Source: Saprospiraceae bacterium (GTDB lineage: Bacteria > Bacteroidota > Bacteroidia > Chitinophagales > Saprospiraceae). From it: a stretch of DNA of 64,000 bases. Where the stretch lies: NCBI GenBank assembly GCA_029263015.1, contig JAJCYI010000163.1:117057-181056 (forward strand). Direction: 5' to 3'. Under the pieces are notes generated by a model. It searched no databases, was not told the origin of the DNA, and saw nothing but the letters and a program-made list of their open reading frames with translations. The translations under genes and the position numbers were made by a program. Of the stretch, positions 41,505 to 50,457 are shown one piece after another. The number at the start of each line of letters is the position of its first letter. Positions within the stretch are counted from its first letter, which is position 1.

Positions 41505-42032
41505 TTATGTTGACATTTTATAAAGGCTACATAATTCCAACGGGCTGCTAACTTCAATTTTTGGATGTTTAAATTCCCCTTGTTTCACCATGCCGATTTT
41601 CTGCATGACCCGCTCAGAATTCACGTTCAATTTAGGTGCAACCGCAACTACTTCTTCCAAACCTATTTTATCAAAGGCATAAGTCAAACATGCCTTTGCC
41701 CCTTCCGTTGCATATCCCTTTCCCCAATGTTCTTTCCGCAGCCGCCAACCCATGTCCACGCAAGGTGTAAAATGGCTTTCATAATCTTGGTGCATCAAGC
41801 CAATAAATCCAATAAATTTTTGGTTTTCAAGTAATTCCACTGCAAAATAACAGAAGCCATGTTCCTCGAAATGCTCGCGAAATCGGTGATAACCTGCTGT
41901 GGTTTCTTGCTTTGAAAAGGTTTTTGGAAAATGAGCCATCACCGCAGCATCCATGTTCATTTTAATAAATGGCTCAAGGTCGCTTGGTTTCCAGTTCCGC
42001 AGGCCAAGCCTTGCTGTTTTGATGAGAGACAT
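41505..42032 (-). CDS. GNAT acetyltransferase (RimJ/RimL type)
   Basis: 175 residues. Acetyl-CoA-dependent N-acetyltransferase of the Acetyltransf_3 group: TARLGLRNWKPSDLEPFIKMN, FAVELLENQKFIGFIGL, the CoA-binding loop DMGWRLRKEHWGKGYATEGAKACLTYAF, and the final VNSERVMQKIGM. The acceptor could be a ribosomal protein N-terminus, another protein, or a small amine; the sequence does not decide. Single transcription unit. Confidence 0.9.
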   Translation of the reverse strand: MSLIKTARLGLRNWKPSDLEPFIKMNMDAAVMAHFPKTFSKQETTAGYHRFREHFEEHGFCYFAVELLENQKFIGFIGLMHQDYESHFTPCVDMGWRLRKEHWGKGYATEGAKACLTYAFDKIGLEEVVAVAPKLNVNSERVMQKIGMVKQGEFKHPKIEVSSPLELCSLYKMST

Positions 42033-42142
42033 GGGAAAATAATGAATAATTAAGAATGAAAAATGAAAAATTATACAGCTCGATTATCAGATATAAGATT
42101 TTGTCTGTCAACACTTTACACTCATCACTCAAAACTCAAAAC

Positions 42143-42877
42143 TCAAAACGCCCTGATCCAGATGTTCCGATAGCTTACTTTCTCACCATGATCCTGCAAT
42201 TGTATTGGTGCTTTTCCGTGGGCGATGTTTTTTGGCAGTCCGATGTATTCCGTTGTACCCTGTAGTTTAAAATGGTTTTGGATCAAGACCCCGTTGTGCA
42301 AAACGGTAACATAACCTGGAGCAGTCCTGATACCATCTTTGTTAAAAATAGGCGCTTTGTAAATAATGTCGTAAACCTGCCATTCGCCCGCAGGTCGGCA
42401 AGCATTTACCAATGGAATGGATTGTTTGTACAGCGACCCAGCTTGACCATTTGGATAAGTTTTGCCACCGTGGCTATCCAGCACTTGTACCTCATAGCGG
42501 TTTTGCAAAAAAATACCACTATTGCCGCGGTCTTGACCTTCATCATTATCATCGACTGGAGCACGCCATTCGATATGGAGTTGGCAGTCGCCAAAAGTGC
42601 GTTTGGTAAAAATTGAGCCAGTGCCTTTTGCAACAGTCATGGCACCTCCTTCCAAATTCCATTTTACGGGAGCGCCGCCATTGTGTGTCCATTCGCTCAG
42701 GTCATTTCCATCGAAAAGCACAATTGCGTCAGACGGTGGGGCGGTTCCTTGCCCAGGTGTCACCATCCGCGGTACAGGTTCCCAAACTTCCGTGGCTTTT
42801 GGGTCGGTGATTTGAGCGACAAGCAGTCCTTTGATTACAAAACATATGAATAGGATAGTCGATAATTCTTTAATCAT
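42143..42877 (-). CDS. DUF1080 (3-keto-disaccharide hydrolase) family secreted protein
   Basis: 244 residues: signal peptide (to about 21) and one DUF1080 domain with the concanavalin-like fold: VLFDGNDLSEWTHNGGAPVKWNLEGGAMTV, DCQLHIEWRAP, GNSGIFLQNRYEVQVLDSHGGKTYPNGQAGSLYKQ, PAGEWQVYDI, YIGLPKNIAHGKAPIQLQDHG and the closing YRNIWIRAF. Family members hydrolyse 3-keto glycosides in the periplasm; the bound sugar here is unknown. The full domain is present. Confidence 0.92.
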   Translation of the reverse strand: MIKELSTILFICFVIKGLLVAQITDPKATEVWEPVPRMVTPGQGTAPPSDAIVLFDGNDLSEWTHNGGAPVKWNLEGGAMTVAKGTGSIFTKRTFGDCQLHIEWRAPVDDNDEGQDRGNSGIFLQNRYEVQVLDSHGGKTYPNGQAGSLYKQSIPLVNACRPAGEWQVYDIIYKAPIFNKDGIRTAPGYVTVLHNGVLIQNHFKLQGTTEYIGLPKNIAHGKAPIQLQDHGEKVSYRNIWIRAF

Positions 42878-43006
42878 CTGATTGATTTTAATTTAAGGGA
42901 GTAGGAAAAAAAAACACGAATGTACCAACTCGCAATCATTTCAACAATCAAACACATTTATTAAAATTATTTGTTTTATGTTTGCAACAAATAAGTTTAA
43001 CGTTCC

Positions 43007-43348
43007 GTGAAATTCATCTATATATTCATCAACATCCCATTTTTGTGGAAATGTAAAATCGGTATTTCGCAAAATGTAAGGCAGCGGAGGAAGAAGGTCA
43101 GCACCAGCACGCCAGGATATGTGATTCCCATTTGGGTGGTTTATATTCCATTTGCAGAGCATTTGGAACAACAGATGCATGGTTTTTTCAATGCATTTAA
43201 TAGTCCATTCAGTAAAGGTTCTGGAAAATCAGAATGGTTTATGACCCTCCCTGTTTTACCTTTAGCCTGGATCATACTAAATTTTATGTTTGTGCTGTAT
43301 TGGTCTCCTGTTTGGGGGTTTATTATCTGGCTTGTCTATCAGGGATAG
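43007..43348 (+). CDS. Small GIY-YIG-like (T5orf172/MUG113 type) membrane protein
   Basis: 113 residues starting at a GTG. The first 60 resemble a GIY-YIG-type mini-domain: FIYIFIN...KCKIGISQNVRQRRKKVS, with a Glu cluster and His near 51-58 (EHLEQQMHGFF). Two hydrophobic segments (about 78-112) form membrane anchors. GIY-YIG domains cleave DNA, but a membrane-bound version of this length is odd. The real start could be elsewhere because the upstream region is short. Function uncertain. Confidence 0.5.
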   Translation: MKFIYIFINIPFLWKCKIGISQNVRQRRKKVSTSTPGYVIPIWVVYIPFAEHLEQQMHGFFNAFNSPFSKGSGKSEWFMTLPVLPLAWIILNFMFVLYWSPVWGFIIWLVYQG

Positions 43349-43475
43349 GAATTGAAAAATTGGGAATTAGATTATAGGCAATTAAATATTATATTATTTT
43401 AACTGTATAAATTTATAAAGATCAATTAATTATGAATTTTTAATCGGCAAATTTCAATTGGTTAAATATTTTCAC

Positions 43476-44015
43476 ATGAACCTCCAAACCGAATTCCTTA
43501 AACGCCCAACCAAACAAAAGACACTCGAAATCACAGCATATATCGGCAGTGATCCAGCTCGTTTTGCAGAATTGATAAAACTTGTCTTGTCTGGTGAGGA
43601 TCCAGTTAATAAATACGCAGCCTGGCATATAAGTCACTATATGGAGGAAAATCCACAGCTATTAGACCCACATCTAAAACCAATGGTTGAGAACCTTGGA
43701 AAAGGAGAAAGATGTGATTCAGTAATAAGAAGCACTTTAAGTGCTTTGGCCAAAATAGCTAGCATTCCAGTCGATCTGCAAGGTCCTGTCCTTCAATATT
43801 CTTTTGATATACTCCTGGACTCAAAAAAAATGGTTTCCATACAGGTACATGCCATGCAAGTTGTTTTCAATATTTCTAAAAATGAACCTGACCTACTGCA
43901 AGAACTGAAAATGGTAATTGAAGAAAGGATGCCGCACGGGACGACAGGTTATAAGGCAAGAGGGCGTCGGATATTGGGTGAAATAAGAAAACTTTTGAGC
44001 AGGGACCAACGATGA
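43476..44015 (+). CDS. HEAT-repeat-like helical protein
   Basis: 179 residues, predicted all-helical. The pattern DPVNKYAAWHISHYMEENPQLLDPHLKPMVENL followed by SVIRSTLSALAKI and VSIQVHAMQVVFNIS is typical of HEAT-like repeats, usually protein-binding scaffolds. I chose ATG 43476 over an in-frame TTG at 43458. No signal or partner is visible; it follows the GIY-YIG-like gene by 127 bases. Confidence 0.65.
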   Translation: MNLQTEFLKRPTKQKTLEITAYIGSDPARFAELIKLVLSGEDPVNKYAAWHISHYMEENPQLLDPHLKPMVENLGKGERCDSVIRSTLSALAKIASIPVDLQGPVLQYSFDILLDSKKMVSIQVHAMQVVFNISKNEPDLLQELKMVIEERMPHGTTGYKARGRRILGEIRKLLSRDQR

Positions 44016-44127
44016 AGGAAAATTTGACTTAAACCGTTTTGCTGAAAATCATTTATCAAATTGCTGAAAATCATATCAAAAAACGGCAAAACGACTGAAG
44101 ATGAAGGGTTCATCAAACTTCTGAACC

Positions 44128-45366
44128 ATGAAAAAACTGATCGTTTGCTGCCTTGCATATCTGGTGTTCAGCATGGCTATCATACTTCCAGTGGTCGGAC
44201 AAAACAACAAGCCCGCCCAATTAGACACCTTTCAGAAAAAAGAATTCAAACGTCTTGACATTTTCCCCGCCATCAGTTATTCGCCTGAGACTCAATTGAC
44301 GTTGGGGGTCATCGGCATCACCTATTTTGATTTGTCGAAAGGCGACCTGACCACCCCGATTTCTAATCTTGAATTCCTTGGTGTTTATACCCTGAACAAG
44401 CAAATCGTCTTTAAATCAACCTGGGAAATGTTTTCCTATAAAAGCAAATGGCGTTCCCGTGGCGAGGCCATTTTGAGTCATTATCCCGACCGCAATTACG
44501 GTATGGGCAACGACGCCAATGCGCTCGTCGTAGAGGTTGACCAGGAGGGTGTAAAAGATACGGTCAACTACCTGTCATTTAGTTCTAACCGGATCAAGTT
44601 CTCTCCGGCAGTTCTGCGCAAAATCAGGCCCAACCTCTATTTCGGCTTGCAATATGATATGGAATACCTTTTCAAGATGGAGACCATTCCGGATCAATAT
44701 TTTTTCCTCAACGCCGACTCGTCACACATTCAGGACATGCCTGTGGATGGGTTGTATTCGGGAATAGGATTCCAACTGCTCTTCGATACCCGGGACAGGG
44801 TGCTTAACCCTTTGAAAGGCACGATGATCGAAATGAACAACCTGAACTATGGGAAATTCGTGGGCAGTGATTACCGTTTTACCCGATTCTCCCTTGATGC
44901 CCGTCAATATTTAAATACCCTTAAAAATCAGACATTGGCGCTTCGTTTAGTCGGTTCAGTGGCGTTGACCGAAGATGAAATTCCCATGCGGGCATTATCA
45001 AGGGTTGGTGGAAACAAGTTTATCCGGGGGTATTTTAAGGGTACTTATCAAGACTACAACATGATGGCTTTTGAGGCGGAATATCGGTTGCCATTATGGT
45101 CGGAAGGTGCAGATTCCAGGCTTTGGCAGGTGTGGAAACGACTGGGCTTTGTTGGTTTTATCAGCGGGGCACAGGTATGTCACGAATTGTCCGATCTTCA
45201 ATTCGACCGTTTCAATTTCGCCGTGGGTGGTGGCCTGCGGATTTTGCTCAACCCAGAATCCAGGGTCAACCTTCGAATTGACTACGCAGTCGGTCTTCAC
45301 AAAGGTGCAGATGGCTTCGACAAACGGCAGAGCGGATTGTACTTTTTTTTGGGAGAGGCTTTTTGA
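44128..45366 (+). CDS. Omp85/BamA-type outer-membrane barrel without POTRA
   Basis: 412 residues: signal peptide (to about 31), then a barrel typical of the surface-antigen (D15) family. GIGFQLLFDTRDRVLNPLKGTMIEMNN and GGNKFIRGYFKGTYQDYNMMAFEAEYRLPLW (RGY in the position of the Omp85 VRGF lid-lock) support this. No POTRA domain precedes the barrel, so it is not BamA itself; it may be an outer-membrane enzyme carrier or transporter. The next gene converges. Confidence 0.85.
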   Translation: MKKLIVCCLAYLVFSMAIILPVVGQNNKPAQLDTFQKKEFKRLDIFPAISYSPETQLTLGVIGITYFDLSKGDLTTPISNLEFLGVYTLNKQIVFKSTWEMFSYKSKWRSRGEAILSHYPDRNYGMGNDANALVVEVDQEGVKDTVNYLSFSSNRIKFSPAVLRKIRPNLYFGLQYDMEYLFKMETIPDQYFFLNADSSHIQDMPVDGLYSGIGFQLLFDTRDRVLNPLKGTMIEMNNLNYGKFVGSDYRFTRFSLDARQYLNTLKNQTLALRLVGSVALTEDEIPMRALSRVGGNKFIRGYFKGTYQDYNMMAFEAEYRLPLWSEGADSRLWQVWKRLGFVGFISGAQVCHELSDLQFDRFNFAVGGGLRILLNPESRVNLRIDYAVGLHKGADGFDKRQSGLYFFLGEAF

Positions 45367-45403
45367 GGAACGGTTCAGCAAAACCTCAAAAACAAACTTC
45401 CTC

Positions 45404-48370
45404 TTAATTTCCAGTAATCACTGTCCAGGCTCCCCTGCCATAAGTAGCTGCCCGAAGTTCTTTATTTGGAGCTAGCAACAGATCCCTGACATCCGCCAGG
45501 GGCAAGCCATCATTATATGGTTTCCAAAACCACTTATTACCATTGTTGAAACCACGGAACACGCCTGCTTTTGTACCAATGTAAGCAACATCGTCATTAA
45601 AGCCATCGGCAGAAATAACCTGTGGCGAACAATTGGAAGTAGGAAAATCAGCAGTAATGTCTTCTCCTTTCCAGCCCAGTTTATCAAAGGGGTCACGTAT
45701 CAGGCGGCAGGCACCCCGCCATCCAGACTTATAGCTGGTAAAAGAAGCAAATAAAACTACTGGCTTAAGTGGTTCAAAAGGTTTAAGGGAAAGGCTGTTG
45801 ACCCTGACTGGGTGAGAATGCGTATATAATAAATGCCATTTACCATAAGCTTCCGACATGGCCGTCCACCATATTTGACCTTGACTGGTTCCAGCAATCA
45901 CAAAATCGAGACCTAACAATACACGGGTTACTTCACCTTTCACCTTTGCACCAACAGGTTCAAGCGGCCAGCCCTGCGGCCCTCTTGGCTTCCATGATTG
46001 CCCGCCGTTCCCGGTAAAATATACTTGTTTACCCTGGCTGGCCAGTGTATATGGGTCATTTGGATTATTGCTATCAGCGATGAAAGAGTTGTCACCATAT
46101 TTATCAGGCAATCCTTTATTTGTGGAGCTCCATCCAGAAAATAAATTGCAATTTATCCCATTGTCACACCGTGCAGTAGATAAGAGAGTTTGGGTCTGGG
46201 AGTAAAAAACATTATCGGAGGCGATCAGGGAAAATAAACCGTCGCCCCCGCGGATGACTTTCCAGTCGGATTTCCCTTGATACAGAATAGTGCCATTGTC
46301 CTGGGTCCCTCCGATCATGAGGTCGGAATTGGTTGGGGAAACATCAAAATCATAGAACATGGTTACCCGGAGGTCATTATTGAGCGCAACAGGTTTTGGG
46401 TCTTTGCCGCTATGGCAGCGCCAGATACCACCGTCGTTGGTGATGTAATAGTAATTGGAATCAAAAGGATCAAAAGTCAGTGATTTCATGTCGTCGTGAA
46501 TGCCCAACACTTCTTTTGCAGGTCCTTTCACCGAAAGGTCCCTTCGGTAGAGATGTACACCACCAAAATACAAAAGTTTGGAATTGGTAGGATGGATCCG
46601 AATGAAATCATTGTAGGAATTTTTGACAGTCACTTTTTCCACCAAAGACCATGTATCTCCTTCATCAAGGGTTTTGTAAATTCCAATGATAGGTATGTCT
46701 TCCCCTATTTTCCCATCCCTTCCATCTGGGCCTAAGAGAGCAGCATACATCATTTTGGGATTTCCCTGAAAGAAATCAAACTTCATCAGACCCGGTTTCT
46801 TCAGGGCATCCAGACTGGCTTTCGGTTGGGGCAGTCCTTTTTTGAGTTCCTCCCAATCGGATAAAGCGCCATTGGTACTGACGCCTTTCCGATTCCGGTA
46901 CAAGCCTTGGTGTGTTCCGATTTTACGTTTCAATTTAGCACTATACACTACGTTGCTTATGCTGAGATAAACGAGGGAATGGTCCTTGGGGCTTACCCCC
47001 ATATCCATCAATTGTTCTTTTGAACTAAGCTTCCGGATCGTTTTCCAGTCACCGGGGGCACTGTTTTTAACAAATGGATCATTGCTTTTGTACCGGAGTA
47101 ACCCTTTGTCAGCCATTGCATAAAGTACAAACTGGTTGCCATTCAAATATCGGATTTCCATTTTTGAAACCCCTTCTGTAATATTTTTTTTAGCAAAAAC
47201 ATACCATGACTTCCCTCCATCAATAGATTTGAAGATTCCAAGTCCTCCTTTATAGGACGAACTTCCGGTTGCGGCATAAACGACTTGAGGGTTTTTCGGA
47301 TCCACGGCCAATGCACCAATCTTTAAAGTAGGCCATTTATCACTCAGGGGTTTCCAGCTTTGCCCACCATCGGTGGTCTTCCATACTCCACCGGTAGGAG
47401 CAGCAGCATAAATGATCTTTGGGTCTTTTGGATGAAAAGCAAGTTTGTCAATGCGTCCCACGTTAGAGCCAACCCCAAGATGGGTGTGTGGCTTGGCAGG
47501 AAAACCATTCAGTACTTTGGGGCCAATGGACGCCCACTTGTCTTTTGCTGGTTTGTCATACAAAATTGGCTTATCTGGCACGATGGCACACCAGCTTCTT
47601 TCCGACGAAATTTTGCTATCGGGAAATATTTCCTCCCAATCTATTTTAATGGTAATGAGATGCTGGCCGGGTTCGATGTTCCTCCAAGGTAGGAGCAGTT
47701 CCAGGTCTTCCCCTGGAGGCAAATATTCGATGGTTCTCGAATAGACCCATTCCCCATCAATGGCAAAACGCACTGGGATGTTCACAAAATCAACAAAACC
47801 AGTGTTATACATCAGCAGTGGGATTCTGACAGATGTACCTGGATTTAAATCCAGACCGGCAAAATCGATCGGTGCAAATTCCACGCTGGGTTCTGGGTTA
47901 GGTTTTCCCGAAACGCGGATGGTAGCATAACCAATATTGTTTTCGTTGTTCGGATCAAAACTTTCAGCTCTTAATTGCAATTCCACACGAATATTATGTG
48001 ACCCAGGGGCCCGTGCTGACCAGGACATAGAATACGTTGATTCCACACCTGGCCCCAATGGTTCTACCGGAAAGCGTTCAATCTCCCTTTCGTCCCAAAA
48101 GAACGAAACGCTTGCTGCATCCTGGACACCAGTGCCCCGATTGGCAATAATGGCCTGGATTTCCACCGTTTCTCCTTGGTTAGCTAACTTTGGACTGACC
48201 GTAACTTCAGTCACTGTAAGATCAGGGCGGTTCCAGGCAGGGAATTCTTCGAAGACTTCTTCAACTACGGGTTTATCAAGTTTTGTTGTGGTGATACAGG
48301 CAATTGCCAATACAATCATCATGGAAAAAAATGCGATTGCATAAAGTTGGAGTGTTTTGTTGAATAACAT
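45404..48370 (-). CDS. Large lipoprotein with CARDB-like and BNR/sialidase-like repeats
   Basis: 988 residues. Lipoprotein signal ending LAIAC (about residue 25), two CARDB-type beta-sandwiches (about 50-150 and 160-260: VTEVTVSPKLANQGETVEIQAIIANRGTG), then a long multi-bladed propeller of BNR/VPS10-like repeats (about 290-960: GGVWKTTDGGQSWKPLS, GIFKSIDGGKSWYVF, GIYKTLDEGDTWSLV). Such propellers occur in sialidase-like and xyloglucanase-type glycan-active proteins. No catalytic residues can be assigned. It is exported and lipid-anchored, perhaps surface-exposed. Confidence 0.88.
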   Translation of the reverse strand: MLFNKTLQLYAIAFFSMMIVLAIACITTTKLDKPVVEEVFEEFPAWNRPDLTVTEVTVSPKLANQGETVEIQAIIANRGTGVQDAASVSFFWDEREIERFPVEPLGPGVESTYSMSWSARAPGSHNIRVELQLRAESFDPNNENNIGYATIRVSGKPNPEPSVEFAPIDFAGLDLNPGTSVRIPLLMYNTGFVDFVNIPVRFAIDGEWVYSRTIEYLPPGEDLELLLPWRNIEPGQHLITIKIDWEEIFPDSKISSERSWCAIVPDKPILYDKPAKDKWASIGPKVLNGFPAKPHTHLGVGSNVGRIDKLAFHPKDPKIIYAAAPTGGVWKTTDGGQSWKPLSDKWPTLKIGALAVDPKNPQVVYAATGSSSYKGGLGIFKSIDGGKSWYVFAKKNITEGVSKMEIRYLNGNQFVLYAMADKGLLRYKSNDPFVKNSAPGDWKTIRKLSSKEQLMDMGVSPKDHSLVYLSISNVVYSAKLKRKIGTHQGLYRNRKGVSTNGALSDWEELKKGLPQPKASLDALKKPGLMKFDFFQGNPKMMYAALLGPDGRDGKIGEDIPIIGIYKTLDEGDTWSLVEKVTVKNSYNDFIRIHPTNSKLLYFGGVHLYRRDLSVKGPAKEVLGIHDDMKSLTFDPFDSNYYYITNDGGIWRCHSGKDPKPVALNNDLRVTMFYDFDVSPTNSDLMIGGTQDNGTILYQGKSDWKVIRGGDGLFSLIASDNVFYSQTQTLLSTARCDNGINCNLFSGWSSTNKGLPDKYGDNSFIADSNNPNDPYTLASQGKQVYFTGNGGQSWKPRGPQGWPLEPVGAKVKGEVTRVLLGLDFVIAGTSQGQIWWTAMSEAYGKWHLLYTHSHPVRVNSLSLKPFEPLKPVVLFASFTSYKSGWRGACRLIRDPFDKLGWKGEDITADFPTSNCSPQVISADGFNDDVAYIGTKAGVFRGFNNGNKWFWKPYNDGLPLADVRDLLLAPNKELRAATYGRGAWTVITGN

Positions 48371-48488
48371 GGTTTGAACTTTTTGGTATAAGGAAGGAAA
48401 TTCGAACCGAATTTAGATCATATGGGAAAAGGATGCAATGACATTGGTCAATGGGCGATTTGGCAAAAGGGAATAGAAATAATTAAGC

Positions 48489-48950
48489 TTACAGCCTGAA
48501 GTTATAGCGGATCTTCAACAATACCTGCTGACTGACTGGCCTCCACTCACCCGACTGTCGGAAATTATTGTCATTATACACCAAAAACAAATCGCCAAGT
48601 GAGTTGAAAATCCAGTGCAACCGGGCATTCAGGCCAAGTTCCTTGCTCTCGGTGTCGTATTGCAAGAAACCATTTACTTGAAGGTCTGGAGTGGCGTTAA
48701 AACGAACCCGAAAACCAGTCAGCGTCTGGTCAAAATCACCAAAAGGCAGATTGCCGATATTGCGGACAAAAATACCTTCAAATGCCAAAAAAGTGCTGGG
48801 GGTCCAACTCAGTTCTGCTTCTAATTCATGGAGTTGGCCTTTAAAAAAATCGCCAAACCACCAGGAAACTTGACCGTTCAGGCGCCGCTTGGCAGCCGTT
48901 TCCAATTCTAGGCGATAACGCTGGAAATGATAGCCGCCTACTGGAATAAT
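48489..48950 (-). pseudogene. C-terminal remnant of a DUF5916-type barrel protein, cut by an insertion
   Basis: The open frame from the IS edge (48950) to the stop at 48489 encodes about 153 residues ending in a C-terminal barrel-like strand pattern. Reading upstream of the apparent TTG start continues in frame through IPVGGYHFQRYRLELE, so the start is artificial and the N-terminal about 600 residues are missing. LNARLHWIFNSLGDLFLVYND fits the C-terminal barrel of DUF5916 proteins. The missing part is not found on the other side of the IS, so a deletion or rearrangement occurred. Confidence 0.75.
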
Positions 48951-48963
48951 TAGTAGTGTTCGA

Positions 48964-49638
48964 TTAATGTATGGAGTTTTTGGGGACTCTATAAAATAAT
49001 AGTTCTTTGACAGTCAGTATTTTATCAGTTAACCCCTCTGCCATTGCCGGGGATTTTCTGAGATATTTCTTTTCAAATAGCGCTGCATCGGGATTAGTGG
49101 GTTCTTTTAGTGCCTCATTTTGCCTGCAATAATTGAAGACAGCGGTTAAAAAATCTGCATGTGCATCGTGATATTTAGGTTTTTTAGAATGACACGTGGT
49201 TTTTCGGTTCAGACGGGCATCATCTTTTCGGTACTTCCCATTTCTACTTTCTACAAAGGAAGTATTAATAGTTTTTGAACGGCCACTTTTTCGGATGATA
49301 GCCAATATTTCGGCCTCCGTCCCTTTAATGGCTCGGGTGGTGGTGCTTTTCAGTTTTCCTTTACTGTCCCTCTTTTTGTAGACCTGTGCATATTTTAATT
49401 GTTCATCTACAATTTTAATTGGATGTGGCGGACGACCCCTGCCACAATAAGGTCTTGGCTCTAAATGGCAATAAGTGTTATAAAGCGCTTGTTCATAAAA
49501 CCAAGCGTCTGACAAAAATAAGGGTGCTAACCCATCACTCTTTTGCTTGATTTTTCCAAGGAAAACCTCCGCTTGTTCTACGGTTCTTTTGGAATGATGG
49601 ATAGTATGAACAAAGCTTGTATCAGGTAAAACAGCCAC
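48964..49638 (-). CDS. IS1-like transposase, frame B (catalytic part)
   Basis: Catalytic half of the transposase; the open frame starts at about 49728, upstream of the first ATG-like codon. DDE-type core: SFVAVLPDTSFVH, LFLSDAWFYEQALYNTY (second Asp) and SFVESRNGKYRKDDARLNRKTTCHSK (Glu and basic patch as in IS1 InsB). It has no own ribosome-binding site and is most likely made by -1 frameshifting from frame A at 49720-49727, as an about 387-residue fusion. Confidence 0.85.
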   Translation of the reverse strand: MAVLPDTSFVHTIHHSKRTVEQAEVFLGKIKQKSDGLAPLFLSDAWFYEQALYNTYCHLEPRPYCGRGRPPHPIKIVDEQLKYAQVYKKRDSKGKLKSTTTRAIKGTEAEILAIIRKSGRSKTINTSFVESRNGKYRKDDARLNRKTTCHSKKPKYHDAHADFLTAVFNYCRQNEALKEPTNPDAALFEKKYLRKSPAMAEGLTDKILTVKELLFYRVPKNSIH

Positions 49639-49679
49639 AAAAGACCATCTATCCCCTTGTTTATCAGCAAATTGTGAAT

Positions 49680-50126
49680 TTATTTCAGACAGCTTTCTCT
49701 CTTCATCTGTAAGATTTTTCTTTTTTTAAGAACGAAGGACCAAAATTCATCAATCTGAACTTGTTCCAGGTGCATCTCTTGCTGCATATACCGGGTAAAT
49801 TCGTTGGAGTGTTCAGCTGCTTTTACAATCCAATCAAGGGCTGAACCTGCGGTTACTTTTTCTTGGCGGCATGTGTTATTTAGACCCATCCCCCGGGATA
49901 AACAAAGTAGAACCTTGATCACTTTATCCATCGGCGTTCGAAGGTCAAAAAACATGGTGCCTTTTGTCAAAACCCAGCGGTTGCCGCAACGATTGCAATA
50001 GACCTGTCCTTTTGACCGGCTATTGATTTTTATATTGCCCGCACCTGTTTTATTATAACATTCGCAAGGTTCTTTATCGCAATACTGACTGCTCTTTAAT
50101 AAGTCAAATTCTATTTTACTTAACAT
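49680..50126 (-). CDS. IS1-like transposase, frame A (zinc ribbon, HTH)
   Basis: About 148 residues starting MLSKIEFDLLKSSQYC (ATG 50126; the frame is open to 50162). Zinc-ribbon Cys pairs (CDKEPCEC...CNRC), a helix-turn-helix (NNTCRQEKVTAGSALDWIV), and the first catalytic block VQIDEFWSF at its end. At 49727-49720 the minus strand reads C TTA AAA AAA G, and a slip of -1 on the A7G run continues into frame B without a stop. IS1 uses the same strategy to make its transposase. Confidence 0.85.
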   Translation of the reverse strand: MLSKIEFDLLKSSQYCDKEPCECYNKTGAGNIKINSRSKGQVYCNRCGNRWVLTKGTMFFDLRTPMDKVIKVLLCLSRGMGLNNTCRQEKVTAGSALDWIVKAAEHSNEFTRYMQQEMHLEQVQIDEFWSFVLKKRKILQMKRESCLK

Positions 50127-50181
50127 TGGATTTCTCTTTTGAAAGCTAATGTACAAAATCATACTTTATTCGAACACTACT

Positions 50182-50428
50182 GGAAAATCGACAAGAAGTA
50201 TAAGCAGCTGGAACAAGCATTAAAAGGGAATTCCCATTCTTTGGATAACTTTTGAATCTTTCAAATTTGCTGTATGAGTTAATAGGCCAAAAAGCTTTAG
50301 GCGAAGCATACATTAATCTACATGATCTCAAACTTTTCCATATCCGTCTGTTCGAACAAAAACGATTGCCCGAAAATGCTTTCACCACTACTAATGGGAG
50401 GATGGCCGGAAATGATAGGTTTGTTTAG
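50182..50428 (+). pseudogene. Broken plus-strand coding remnant next to the IS
   Basis: Plus-strand frames here look protein-like but are interrupted: the first encodes WKIDKKYKQLEQALKGN then stops, a second encodes YELIGQKALGEAYINLHDLK and FEQKRLPENAFTT to a stop at 50428. I do not recognise the parent gene. It is probably a decayed accessory gene at the island border. Confidence 0.35.
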
Positions 50429-50457
50429 GTTTAAGATAAAAAGACTTAAAGCTTGAT

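Larger units (their letters stand above)
48952..50181. mobile_element. IS1-like insertion sequence, about 1230 bp
   Basis: Terminal inverted repeats agtagtgttcgattaa (48952-48967) and agtagtgttcgaataa on the opposite strand (50166-50181) match at 15 of 16 positions. Between them are two minus-strand transposase frames joined by an A7G slippery site. IS1-family signs are the N-terminal zinc ribbon and the DEFW, SDAWFYE and FVESRNGKYRKDDARL catalytic-core motifs. The length exceeds classic IS1 (about 770 bp) and fits longer subgroups. No clean target duplication is seen; a 9-base direct repeat ctactggaa occurs at 48938 and 50177. Confidence 0.85.
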
